In this document: positions 23,822 to 35,854 of the stretch, in pieces
Layout: every line of letters begins with the position of its first letter
How positions within the stretch are numbered: position 1 is the stretch's first letter
Source: Ricinus communis
Taxonomy: Eukaryota > Streptophyta > Magnoliopsida > Malpighiales > Euphorbiaceae
DNA: 64,000 nt
Assembly (NCBI RefSeq): GCF_019578655.1
Contig: NC_063261.1
Span: 21,949,626-22,013,625, forward strand
Reading direction: 5' to 3'
Made by a program: the position numbers and the translations under genes
The notes under the pieces: generated by a model
Database searches by the model: none
What the model saw: only the letters and a program-made list of their open reading frames with translations
What the model was told of the DNA's origin: nothing

Positions 23822-24310
23822 GAAAGGAAATGAGCACATATCAGATTATAAGTCCGAACCTCAATATGAGCCCAGTTACATTCATTTGGGATGTTTCAAC
23901 TTATTGTACTTTCCTTTCATAATCAATCTCCTTTTCTTTTTTTACTCCAGCTACAGGATTTCAGTTTCCAAATAGAATTTTCAGAAGAACCACAGCGTGA
24001 ATTATGTACAACTCTAAATGCCCAATTGAATACAAGTATTTGATTCCTCAGTCTATTCATGAAACAATTCCATACTGCCATTAGATGATACAAAACATCT
24101 CATAATCACACCTGAAGGTAGTTTATTCTTGGAAATGGAAATTTGTAAAAAGAAAAATGCTTTAAAAATAAAGAAAAGAATTGCGGTCAAAGTCTAAGCC
24201 GCGTGGAGCCATATATCATTCCAAGTCCTTCTCATATATATTACATTATAGCCATCTGTTTACTTTTCTATCTTTGTTTAGTAAACTGATTGAAGATTCC
24301 GTGAGAGAAT
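23822..24310 (+). promoter_or_regulatory. Spacer between copies D and E, holding shared 3' and 5' flank blocks
   Basis: It begins with the common 3' block (CAGCTACAGG-ATTTCAGTTTC at about 23949) and ends with the common upstream block (AAGTCTAAGCCGCGTGGAGCC at about 24189) some 100 bases before the ATG of copy E. By position these are probably 3' UTR and promoter or 5' UTR. I cannot define a transcription start. Confidence 0.45.
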
Positions 24311-25881
24311 ATGGCTGAATGTTTAAGTATAGATGTTAAAGAAGATGATATTGGCACTAACGAGGCACATAGTAGAGCATATCGCTTCGATCCAAAGGTT
24401 AAGACTTTTTCTTTTAGAGTTAAATTGGATATGTTTTGTAAGAGTATGGCTTTCTAGCAACTAATTTTCTTCTTGCGAAACAGGTTAGCAACTTGGAAAG
24501 AATCTTCCTTATCGCCAACTTCATTCTAGAGCTTCCATCAGCTGCTTTTGATCAGCTATCGTCAGTGCATAAGCCCCAATATGCACTCCTAAGTATGCTA
24601 TTATCTTTCACCATCTTGATCATTTCTATCTGTGATCTTGTTTACAAGGGTCAAAAAGGAGGAGTAACTTGGATGAAGAAAGGGTGGATACCTTGGCTTT
24701 ATTATCCATACCAAAATTCCAAGCCTTTTGGAACATTTCCTGACATAGTTGGATTACTTTGTGCCATCTTTCAGTCCATTTTTGCATCATTGTCATATGC
24801 CTTGTTGTGTCGACAGGTTAATAATCCTATCAAAGTGTCTGTTTTCCCTATTATCTTTGCTTCTGGTCTATTGTATTCTAGACTGCTAGGATTTTCTCCA
24901 CAAAAGAGGTCAACCCCACATGTAAGAAGGTTGAGTAGAGCAGTAGAATTTACTCTGCCTGACCTCGCTGCTGCAACCAATGATTTTTCATTACAGAACA
25001 AGATTGGTGTTGGGAGTTTTGGTGTTGTTTATAGAGGGAAACTAGCAGATGGTAGTGAAGTGGTGGTAAAGAGAGGGGAGAGAGGTGAAGAAAGGAAGTT
25101 TTCTGAAGAGGAACACAGGGCTTTTGAATCTGAATTGGAATTCTTGTCAAGGCTTCACCACAAACATTTAATTAGGCTTATTGGGTATTATGAAGATGAG
25201 AATTACTGGCTTTTAGTTTATGAGTTCATGAAGCTTGGAACCCTATATCAGCAGTTACATGACAAGAACATAAATGAAAAGAATAATAGTGTGATCAATT
25301 CTTGGAAAATGAGGATCAAGATTGCCTTAGATGCTGCTAGAGGAATTGAATATCTTCACAATTATGCAGTGCCACCGGTTATTCACAGACAAATAAAGTC
25401 TTCTAATATCTTGATCGATGCAAATTGGACAGCAAGAGTTGCAGAATTTGCATTCTCATTGAAGGCTCCAGAATCAGAACATGGTTACAGGACATTAAGT
25501 GCAGTAGGAACAGTTGGGTATATCGATCCTGAGAACTATAGTCGAAATGTATTAACCGCAAAAAGTGATGTGTATAGTTTTGGTGTGGTATTATTAGAAC
25601 TTCTGACAGGAAAGAGAGCTATATTCCAGGATGACGATAGTGGAGGAAGTGTCGTGGATTTTGCAGTGCCCAAAATTATGTCTGGCGAATTTGTTAGGGC
25701 TTTAGACCCTAGGGTTAGTCAGCCAGAGCTTAGTGAAGCAGAGGCAGTAGAGATGGTGGCATATACTGCACTTCATTGTGTGAATTTGGAAGGGAGAGAG
25801 AGGCCAAAAATGATTGATGTAGTAGCTAATTTGGAGCGAAGTTTGTCTATATGTGATGCTAGTAGAGATAATGATCAGTAA
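24311..25881 (+). CDS. Four-TM-module receptor-like pseudokinase, CCR/CRINKLY4-related kinase domain, copy E
   Basis: Exons 24311-24397 and 24484-25881, joined in phase 0, give 494 residues. The layout is the same as copy C: an acidic 29-residue first exon (MAECLSIDVKEDD), four hydrophobic segments at about residues 34-165 with WIPWLYYPY and PFGTFPDIVG in the loop, a basic linker, and a kinase fold. The glycine loop IGVGSFGVVYRG and Lys225 (VVVK) are kept. HRD is HRQ (330-332) and DFG is EFA (350-352), so both catalytic aspartates are missing and this is a predicted pseudokinase. SDVYSFGVVLLELLTGK and the C-lobe are well preserved. A full-length frame despite lost catalytic residues suggests a non-catalytic role such as scaffolding or allosteric control, which is inference. 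Cytosolic kinase orientation is predicted from the even number of segments. Confidence 0.9.
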
Positions 25882-26641
25882 TCTGACACAGGGTAGGAGT
25901 AGATTTCTCTTATGGTTGATCAGATGTGGTAGAGGAGTAAATTGACCAGTAAAATCAATTAGAGGTATCAGATAGGTAATGAAGCTAATGGGTTGACAGA
26001 AGTTTCTTCCATATATAGTACAAAGTTTTCCATTTTTGTTGGTGAGTTTCAGTTTCCCTTTCAATTAGAATCTTCTTTCTCTAGCTACAGGTTTTTAATT
26101 TCCAAATAGAATTATCAGAACAAGCACATATAATTGTGTATAATTTTGATATATTTCTATTGATAAACACGACTTCAGAGCTTTTGTAGACTCCCTTTAT
26201 TCAAGTCATAGTTCTTGAATACCTTTGCTTCAAGTCCTCAAGTCAAGGCTCCATTTATCTTCTCAAAGATAGCTATAGGCGCAAACACGGTTATCCTCCT
26301 GCTTTGTATACTCTGATTTTGATTAGACTGCATTGGCCTGACAGGTCAAAAGTTGCCGTTTAGCATCTGAAATGACCAAGCATTGTTATTGAGAGAGAAA
26401 CAAAAGCTCTATGCTTGTTGCGTGTGTAATAAATGTAATATATATATCACCACTTTTTACAACAAGTATACCCCAAATTGCCTGCACCATCTTAGTCACA
26501 ACTTACAGAGAAACAGGCAGGACAGATGTTATTATGTTACACAACAATGTGAATTGAATAACAGCACACCAGCTCACAACATCAAATACATTGAAAAAGC
26601 TTCACAAATTTGTACATTCTGTCCATGGACCACTAACACAC
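25882..26641. other. Spacer between copy E and the PLC gene
   Basis: Contains the cluster 3' block (CTAGCTACAGG-TTTTTAATTTCC) at about 26082, probably the 3' UTR of copy E. The rest is presumably the convergent 3' region of the PLC gene on the other strand. I see no further gene. Confidence 0.5.
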
Positions 26642-29600
26642 TCAAACAAAATCAAAACGGACGAGGAGCTTTACAGAATTGTATTTAACTCCTTTACGGT
26701 CATGGAGTGGAATTGCTCGAATCCCTTTCCTTAACTCAGACACAGGAAGGCATGATTGACCTCCAAAATCATCCTTCTCAGACATGTCATATTCATGTAC
26801 CTCAACCCGAAGCAAAGCCAATTCTGGAACAGTCAATGGAAACTCAAATTCCTCGTTCCACACAGGTATCCAGTTGTCCTCCAGTGTCTTAGTCTTCTTC
26901 ATTATAGTATCTGCAGGAACCCCTGCAATTCCCACCTGCAAAGAAAAATTGAATCTCATTTGGTTATCAATAATGGCATCCGCCAGTGAGACATGCTAGA
27001 AAATACCACTTTCTACAAGGCCAACATCAGCAAAGCTGCTCCTGTTATGGCAAAGTTCTCAAATACTGTAGGGCAACCAAAATCAGGATGGGGACAGGGA
27101 TCAAACCAGACTGACACTTCAGTCATACTCGAGCACATCAAAATGGTGTGGTAGATTATATCTAATAACTCTAAGAAAGTAGGAGAGAGGAAAAAGAAAT
27201 TGATCTACTTACTCTTGCATAAAAATCTGGAGGGGAATATGCATCAAAATGAGTCCGATCAAAGTCATAGTACCATCCTTCCCCCATATATACTTTAACC
27301 TTTTGAGAAACAAGAAAACTAAAGGTATTATTTGAGATAAAACCAAAAGGAAGAAAGAAATTGAGTAGAAAGCCCAAAATATTAACTCGAGTAAAAAATC
27401 TGGCAGTGAGGCTATAAAGCAATCACCTTCAATGTTGTCTTCACAGGCAACTTAGCTCTAGGATCAAATACCTCACCATGTGGCCCAGATTTCAATAAGA
27501 AATCTGGTTTCTTCACATAACCACAACCACCATTTGCTCTGAACATTCCTTGCATCAACCAAAGTGATCTTCCATGTCCCTGTCATCAACAATTTTGTCT
27601 TTAGCATTCAGCAGAGGCACGCTTCTTCTAAGTAAACAATTGAAAAGAAAACATAACACAATGCTTTCAGCAACCAGTTTCACTAAAACCATTATATGCG
27701 GTAAAACTTTCATTATTAATCCTCTCCTGAATTATTCAATGGCTGAAAACACATACAAGTAAATGGCATTATTTGATCACTCAGTTTATATATGGAATAT
27801 TGAAATTTAGAATTTCACAAACAAGCCTCTATGTTCTTCTGTTCAAGTTGTATGATAAGAATCTGAATCTAGATATGGACTTAAGAACACAAACCTGCAT
27901 ATTAAAAGCAACCATTTGAGCTCCATGCATCCACCCAATTAGTGGATTATAGTTGGATGAGTCGACCCGAATACCCTTTGGGTAAACCCTAAGTATATTT
28001 CGCTGGGTAAACCTACATAGCAAGACAACCATCAGACTCTGTAGAGATAGATTCTGTGATGAGTCTAACTACAGACGTCTTACAGTATTACAAATAAGAA
28101 AATTGTGACATGCTTCTAAGTAATCAATTACAATGATGAATCTAACATGCTAACAACACAGAGATTGCCAGTAATGAAGTCAAAAACTAGAATGGAGGAT
28201 TGGATAAGCCCCACGAAAAGAAAATAATTGTTTAAGCCCATCAAACAGTTCCAACTCCACTAAATAAACTCATTTTCAATCACGCTCACTTGTATTGTTA
28301 AACACCACTGATTATTTAAATAGCCATTATCTTTGTGTTACTAATGTTTCCTTTTTCTCATCACATAGATGCATATTTCAAAAAATTGGAAAGATAAAGA
28401 CTTTGTAAAAAAGAATTTTATATATAGTTGTTGGCACCTGACTATTTCTTTTCCATGAGTTTCTGCAGCCTTTTCGAGCTGTTGTTCACTTAAGCTAAGA
28501 CGCCTGACTTTATCAGGGTCCACTTTCAGACACTCTTCTATTCCACCTTTAGGCTTTCCAGCATGAATAGCAATCAAATGTTTATATTCTGGTGCTATAT
28601 TTTGCTGTGACTTATTATCTCCATCAGGAGCAGCATCTTCATCATCATTATTATCTTCATCCAATTCATTCTGCAAGAAGAAGGTAGCAAGTAAGGCAGC
28701 AGATAAGAAATTGCCAGTTTGCCAGAAGTCCTAATTATCATCTCCCTGTACCTTGTCATCAACCCGAAAATGGCCTTTAAGGTCAGGGATTTCTTTCCCC
28801 CAAGTTTCTTCATCAGATCCAAGCTTCCCACTCTGTGAATCGCCTTCCCTCTCCCTGATTTCTCTGACTTCAAGATATTCTTTAGGTGGTTTGGTAGATA
28901 CTATAATTCGTTTCTTCAAAGATTCTGGAGATGGAAATTCCTTTAAGCATTCTGAGCCAGGAGTAAACAGAATATCTCCGAATGTTTGAGTGATCATCTA
29001 AGAATTATGCAAAGGGAAACAAGTCATTAGACAATAAGAGCTTCAAATCCCTACAAAACAGCAAAGACTCACCTCAGCCACTTTAGCCTGAAGATCTGGC
29101 GTAAGGTGGTCTTCTAGAGTTATGACAACTGGATAATCTGATGCACGAAAGGCATGCTCCTTGATAGACCTCAAACATTTGATAAGTTCCACAGGAGTTG
29201 TCAGTGTCCTACATTAAGAAAACAGCAAAACTAGTTAAGAACAACTTATACACGATTCACTGACATTTTGTAAGCCTAAAGAAGTTCCTCAAACTGTAAC
29301 ATCCTATCACATATTGGAAAGTGATTGTCGATTTGGTGTGCTTATAAGAGACTAAATGAGTTACTACTAACACCTAGTGGCTTGCCCATAATTCATGCAA
29401 GCTCAACCTTTACAAGAACACAGACATTGCAATCAAAAAATTCAATCAGACCAGAAAACTATCAAACATGAAATTTCATTTGGACAACAACTGCATACCT
29501 TCCATGAAGAACCTCCACATTGTCTTTGGTGGAATTAGGCCATATATCCAATTCAATTACTCTCACACCCCTTTGTAGTGCTTGTATGATGGGAACATCA

Positions 29601-30678
29601 CTGCAGTCACTACTTAGTTGATTCCCAGTTAAATAAGAATTGTGGCCAGTATATATGAAATAATGTGACAGAGGACAAGTCATGTCATGATGCACCTGAA
29701 ATCCAACAAAAGAAAACTGGAATCAAACAAACAGCTACCTATGCAAGAATAACACATCATTAGGGAAAAATAAGGAAGCAATAATTGATAATTATCTTTC
29801 CACTTTACTGCTCATTTCTCATTTAAGAAACACTTCAACGTCAAAGTACCGCATACCAACTAGAAAATGATAGCAAAATCCACCATTATTGAGAAACATG
29901 GAACAAGAACAAGTTTATAACATGTTTAAGCCAACACAGAAGTTTGTTCAAAGCTACTCATGACTTACTATTAAATAGCAGAAGCAAGTAGTACAAACAG
30001 ACGGACAAACAATGCAGTTGGATACTACCCACTTGAGTTTTTTAAAAAGATAAAAGAAAGAAAGAAGTAAAAAGAATAATGTCAGAATCTTGAATTTTAT
30101 TTTTTTTAAGTTCTCATTAATGCTACACAGTCTTAAGTTCCTGAATTTCCTTTCTAATACAGAAAAAACACCAAGCAATCTCTCTTTATTTAGTTACTTA
30201 ATCGAAAAGGGGTAAAAAAGGAACCAAACGAAAACAACACATGACAATACGAACAAAATCCAACCAAGAAAACTTCTCAATTTACCTACTAACAATAAAA
30301 ACTCATTTCATAAGAGCCAATAAAGACTAAGAATAAGAGAAAAGAATAGAACTTTACCCCACGTTTAACATCGAGAGGAGGATTAATATCACCGAAGAGG
30401 TATTTAAAGAAGGCCTCAAGATTGAGGCCTTTACGGTGAAATATATTCAAATGTTTAAGCTCATGAAGATTATTAAAGATAGCTTGAGCATCTTCAGTAG
30501 TAGCATTATCTTGTTTTTGGATCTCCACCAGAAATCGACGGAGTTGATCTATAGACATGAGACCATTATTATCAGAGTATTGATCAAATAAAGATTTGAT
30601 CTCTTGTGGTGCCTCTGCCACCGCCAATCTGAACCTCCTCCGGAAGCAGAAACACACTCTGTATGTCTGTTTGGACAT
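26642..30678 (-). CDS. PLC2: Phosphoinositide-specific phospholipase C, PLC2/PLC7-like
   Basis: Hydrolyses membrane phosphoinositides (PIP2 and PI4P) to inositol phosphates and diacylglycerol; Ca2+-dependent and plasma-membrane associated. Nine exons: 30678-30358, 29695-29499, 29208-29073, 28997-28752, 28670-28438, 28012-27895, 27579-27427, 27299-27213, 26935-26642, giving 594 residues. The start [17 protein letters not shown] is typical of the PLC2 group. An EF-hand-like region follows, then the X domain with both catalytic histidines ([14 protein letters not shown]) and Ca ligands (IELDIW, TLEDH). After an acidic linker ([10 protein letters not shown]) come the Y domain ([33 protein letters not shown]) and a C2 domain ([18 protein letters not shown] is close to its core). 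The length matches plant PLCs. PLC2 and PLC7 are close paralogues in Arabidopsis and I cannot separate them here. Confidence 0.95.
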
Positions 30679-30734
30679 TTTGGAAACTGGGCTATGGGGA
30701 TTTTAGAGAGAGAAGTGGAAAAAAATGTAGGCAA

Positions 30735-33350
30735 GTTTAGAGAGAGAAAGTAGTGAATTTTGAGGATTGTGTCTGTTTTGTTTGCTTCTTGCTGTTATAA
30801 GATGACAGAAAGAAAGAAGAAGAATAAGAAGCAGATATTATTTTAGTTGGAGAAATTTAATTTTAAGTGGGGACAATGTTTTGATGTGGGTCCAGCACTG
30901 CTTTATGAATTATTGGGTGGGGCCAAAGGGACAGTTGGCTTTATTATACAGGTTTTCAAATTTTAGCTTAGCTGAGAATCCAACAAAAAAACTAATTAAC
31001 AATCTCAATTTCTAAAGACATAAATTAGGAAATGTTTTCTACAATTTCAAAATTAATCTTTTAATCTTAAGAGTAATATTTCATTTGAAAGACTTTAAAT
31101 AAGTTTTAATAAAATTTATAAATTTAGATAAAATTCATTATTCAAGTGCAAATACTGTATCAAAATTTTCATTTTAATAAATGAGAATTTCTATTATCTA
31201 ATTCTTTTTGTTTTAAAATTACTTTTAATTTCATGAATTCTATATAAATTACTGTTTATTTATAATAAAGTAAATTATCATTTTAAGATTTATGAATTTC
31301 AAGTAGATCATAAATTGTTTCTGTTTTTACAGTTAACAATATGGAAATTTTATAATATTGCAATGCAAATTCAATATTAATATGTGAAGATTAAATGAGA
31401 TGCTACTTAATAGACATGTTCAGACATCATATTGTTATAAATTCAAATCAAAATTAATCTAGTTTGACCTTTTAATATCTAAATTCGGATATATTCAATT
31501 ATTTAAAATTAAATTCATATTCAAACATGGTTGATAGTTAAAACTATACTATTTTTTATAATTTTTTTTTTATTTGAAGACATATAATAAAATTTAAGAA
31601 CATTTTCTAATTGAACAGTAATTTAAGAAATTTTTTGACTTATTTTAGCACATAAAAGGGTAGTAAAAGTCAACAAATATCTGAGAGGTCCTTTTTAAAT
31701 TGTAGACACATGTAATTGGTTTGGGATAAAATATGAATATGTTTTAGATAAGATAAGATCCAATATAGTTACTATATGTCCGAAAAGTCAAAGAGTTCTG
31801 TGATGAATTATTTACTTCTTGTTTGCTAATAGTTTTTGAAGGGTAAGTAGATAAGATAATAAGAGTTGGTTTTATATTGATTAAGATTTTAAATTTGAAT
31901 TTTAGATATATAATTGTGTAAATAATTTTAAGAAAATTTCACTATTCCTAAGAGTTTTATCGGCACTTTGAATTAATTTTAAATATATATACATCCAAAA
32001 AATATATAAATTCATGAAATATGAATGTGATCCACGTGTTGTTTTTAAAAGTATTTCATGTTTCATCCTATAAAGGCTTTTTTAATTTTATGAATTTATT
32101 TAGAAATAATGTATAAATATTAATTTATTTTTAATCATAAAATTTTAATTTAATTTATTTTAATCATTTAAATTAATTTTATTTTAACTTAGTCATTTTA
32201 TAAATAAAAAAAATATAAGTGATAAAATAATAATTATAAAATATATAATATATGTTAATTTTTTATTAACAAAATAACTAAATTATAATAAAAATTAAAT
32301 TAAATATAAAATTTAATCACCATTTATATTATTATTTTATTTATTTACAAGCTTGGAATCAAGAGTTAAAAAATTAGTAAATTTTTTGCAGGTTTGTTCC
32401 AAATAATAGAATATACAAATATCCTTGTTATGCAGTATTTCTAATTGCAAAATATAGATTTAATGCATGCATTATACATTGTTATAAAATAAAAATTTCA
32501 GGCCTGTTTACTATTAGTTCTGTTTTGTATTTTTAGTTTTTATTTTTAAGATTTTAGAGAATTTATTTTAAAAAATAACTGGAGAAAATTAAAAAAATTA
32601 AACGAAATAAATTTTTTATTATGAAAAGGATAATATAATAAATGATAAATATTTTATTAATATATTTTTTTTTGAAAACTAAATAAAACATAAAAATTAA
32701 TACTAAGAAGTTGTTAATTTATATCTTTCTTGTTATAAAAATAGATTGCAGGTGCACTCGCAGAATTAACCTAATAATAAATATATATTTCAACTAAATA
32801 AAATTTTAAATTTGAATTTCTTCCTTATTTATAAAAATGATGACTATACTTGAAATAAATAAAAGAAAGAGAGGGACAAATAGTTAATCTATATGATTAT
32901 GTGACTAGGCTTGCACATTATTTTATTTATACTTATTAAAAATTTAAAATTCTTTATTTAACTTGCCGTGAAACCGAAGCAATTCTTTGTATATAAAATT
33001 AGTGGGAGACATGCAATCACTACCGTTATCTTTTTGAGGTAATTAATTGATACAAAAATTGTTATCAATTTGTAATCCTATAAAGTAAATTCCATATTTC
33101 AGCTGCAAACTTTAATTAAGCAAAAGCTATTAATACCTCAAAAAGTGAATTAATCACGCCTCGTATCCTAATTAGTATCTACTCTTTTTTAACCACTTTT
33201 TGTTTTATTTTATTGATATTTTTAAAGTTTGATGTTATTAAAGCCATATTTATCGTAGCTAAACTGGTAATGTTTATTTATAAAATTAAATAAATTCTAA
33301 AATTGAAATTTTTATATATTATATATTATCTATTAATTTTATTATTATTT
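30735..33350. other. Long AT-rich intergenic region
   Basis: Very AT-rich spacer upstream of the first PLC gene. The first 100-150 bases, with purine/pyrimidine runs, are probably its promoter and 5' UTR. Beyond that I see no open frame, RNA gene or recognisable repeat, only A/T tracts. Confidence 0.5.
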
Positions 33351-33354
33351 GTTG

Positions 33355-34610
33355 AACCTTGAGGTTATTAATTCTATTGCGATGGTTCCAAATAATTGAG
33401 AATGACTAATCCTATGTCTAAGTGTTTATATGCAAGGAAAGAAAAATTAGTTTGTCTAAGACAGGGCAGATTTACACCCGTGAACTTGTATTCACGGTCG
33501 TGAAGCACTAGTTTTCCAAGCATAGAGAATCTTGCCTCGAGCAGCAAAAGAACAGTAACATTCACGGGATGCTTTCCAGCTGTAAAAATAAGAATTTACG
33601 GCCGTAAAAAAATATTTATGCCGATCAAAAAGGATTTCCTCCTGAATAATAAAAGAATTTACAGAAAAACTCACGAGAAAGGTTCCCAAGCCGTGAACAT
33701 AAATTTCCAACCGTGAACAAACCTTTCCAGCCATGAAGAAGATGTTCACGCCCATGAATGTTGAAATACTCTCCAAATTCTCAATTAATCACAGAAGAGT
33801 TAACGACCAATGTTCCCAAGCCATTACATCAACTTTCATGCCCATGAAAAACTATTCATGGCTGTGCAGGATTTCCAACTTTCATGCCCATGAAAAACTA
33901 TTCATGGCTGTGAAGGATTTCAACTTTTAAAATCTGCTTTTCGCGCTGATGATTCACGCCCATGAAAGACGGCTCACGTCCATGAAACTGCATTTATAAC
34001 ATTTATAGAAACGGCTATTTTCGCATTTAATAAGGGTGCAATGACTCTTTTTCATCTAGAATAATTAAAAAAAATCATTTCTAATGGTTCTAGGTCAAGC
34101 AAAAGCATTTATTTTGAACTCCCATTTATGCATTTACACTCGACAAACTATTTGTATTAAAAGATTCAAGCTTGAAAGTAAATCTTTGGGTAGTTAAGCA
34201 TTTAATTTTTGTATTCAAAGTCTAAAAGGTGAGATTGAGTGTTTGAGTAAGAGATTAAAAAGTTCTTGTAACTAAGATTAAAAATCTTAGAGTAGGTTAG
34301 AATGTAAACGTAAGAAAAACAATTAGGTTAGAGTATGAGCCTTTGAGAAAAACACTTGGATTTGTTCTTAACCTTTGTAAAAGAACTTGAATAGAGTTAG
34401 GGTTGTAATCTCTATTTGATAATGGAAATTTCAAGAGGATTTTTGAGAAGTGAATGTAGACAAGTATTGGCCGAACCACTATAAATTTTTAATATTGTGA
34501 ATTGTACTTAATTTTTAATTTAAAATTATTTTTAATTTTGTTTTCAACCAATTATCCCTCTCTTGATTGTCTCTAGAATTATATTATTTAAATAATAAAT
34601 ATTAATAATT
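33355..34610. repeat. Degenerate LTR-like remnant with CACGGCCGTGAA-type motif array
   Basis: From about 33475 to 34000 a near-palindromic motif related to TTCACGGCCGTGAA recurs every 20-50 bases in degenerate forms (TTCACGGTCGTGAA, TTTACGGCCGTAAA, TTCACGCCCATGAA, CTCACGTCCATGAA). The block is more GC-rich than its surroundings. Downstream, GGCCGAACCACTATAAAT (about 34469) and CAACCAATTATCCCTCTC (about 34546) resemble the promoter and edge sequences of plant LTR retrotransposons. No internal gag or pol is present, so a solo LTR or truncated LTR is the best guess. I could not fix its ends or a target duplication. Confidence 0.45.
33831..33921. repeat. 46-bp tandem duplication
   Basis: The segment beginning AACTTTCATGCCCATGAAAA occurs twice back to back (33831-33876 and 33877-33921) with one substitution (TGTGCAGG against TGTGAAGG) and a one-base length change. 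It lies in the motif array of the LTR-like remnant. Confidence 0.9.
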
Positions 34611-35854
34611 GACTATTTATTATACAACTCAAAATTTATTATATCTCAAATAATAATAAAAACTTTATCTTATTACATTTTCCTCAGTTGTTAGCATTCT
34701 AATAAACTAAAATACCATGCCTACCATACTAAAATTTTATGTGATTCTTTTGGGCGGATTCTAATGTGAATTCTTGGTTGATGTGCTATTGCATAATGAG
34801 AATTACATTCTTTTTGTTGTTCAATAATAATTTAGGTTCATAATGGTAAAAAAATAAAATTAACTTTGTGTAAAAATTGATCGTTTGGTTAGTGTGATAG
34901 CTGGACTGTGTTTGCTAAAAAAAATGAAAAGTATGTTTTACTTGTTTAGTTGAGAAGTACCTTTATTTATTTTTAATTTATCGTAAATTAAGGGAAAAAA
35001 GAAAAGAAAAAGGAAAAGAAAATCTTGAAGCAACGACTAAAACAAGAAGCATAGTATATGCCCAAGATAAATAAATAAATTACATTATTTCTTGAATTTG
35101 AAGCATAGTACCCTTTTTTTTATTCTTTAAAAAGAAAATTTTTTTTATTAAAGAAGGTTATCAATTGAACTTTAAGTCTTTAACATGCCAGACAAAAGAA
35201 AAAAATAAAATATAATTCAAGATTAATTGAAGAAAAATAAAATAATAAAAAGCAAATTCTGTTTTTCTAAATAATCTTTTCCAGAAATATTAAAAACTTT
35301 AATCTTAAATAACTTTAAAAGTTTCTTTTCGAATCGATATATATCAATTAAACTGCCGATGAAGGTTGATCAATTTATTTTATATTTTTAAATGGAAGTA
35401 CTAATATTATTTTTAAATGCATGTCTAAAGTTTAAATTCAAAATTTTAGTTAAGTTATAAGAGACTTATACTATCTCATCTGCACGCTCACCATCTCATC
35501 TATACGCTTTTGGGTAGAATCGCTCATATTTGATGAAACCTATAATCCAACATATAAAATTACAGCTCTGTCTATTGGCATTCCTTTTGAAAAACCAGAG
35601 AGAGATTGCCATATGTGAATATTGTGACATGCTTAACATTGAATCAAAGAGGCAACCTTCTTACTGCAACTGCAACAGCTAATAATGGTATGTTGCATTC
35701 AAGATTTCTCATTCTTTTTAACTAGTATAATTACAGTGCCACTGTTTATACATCAATTAGGGCAAACACCTATTTCTGGAGCAAAACCTGTCAATGCTGC
35801 TGCAAGCTGCAAGATAAGTACAAAAGGGTATTGTGTAGTATTATCTTACAAGTT
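34611..35854. other. AT-rich intergenic region
   Basis: Spacer between the LTR-like remnant and the 3' end of the second PLC gene. It is AT-rich, with several A-runs around 34980-35250. No gene or structured RNA is recognised. Confidence 0.5.

Noticed and set aside
24311..25881. Calling copies C and E CRINKLY4 or CCR4 orthologues
   Set aside because: The kinase domain is of that class, but the extracellular repeat domain and signal peptide are absent and a different membrane module takes their place.
33374..33930. Overlapping short frames in the LTR-like remnant
   Set aside because: They arise from repeated CATGAA/CACGG words on both strands and do not resemble gag or pol.
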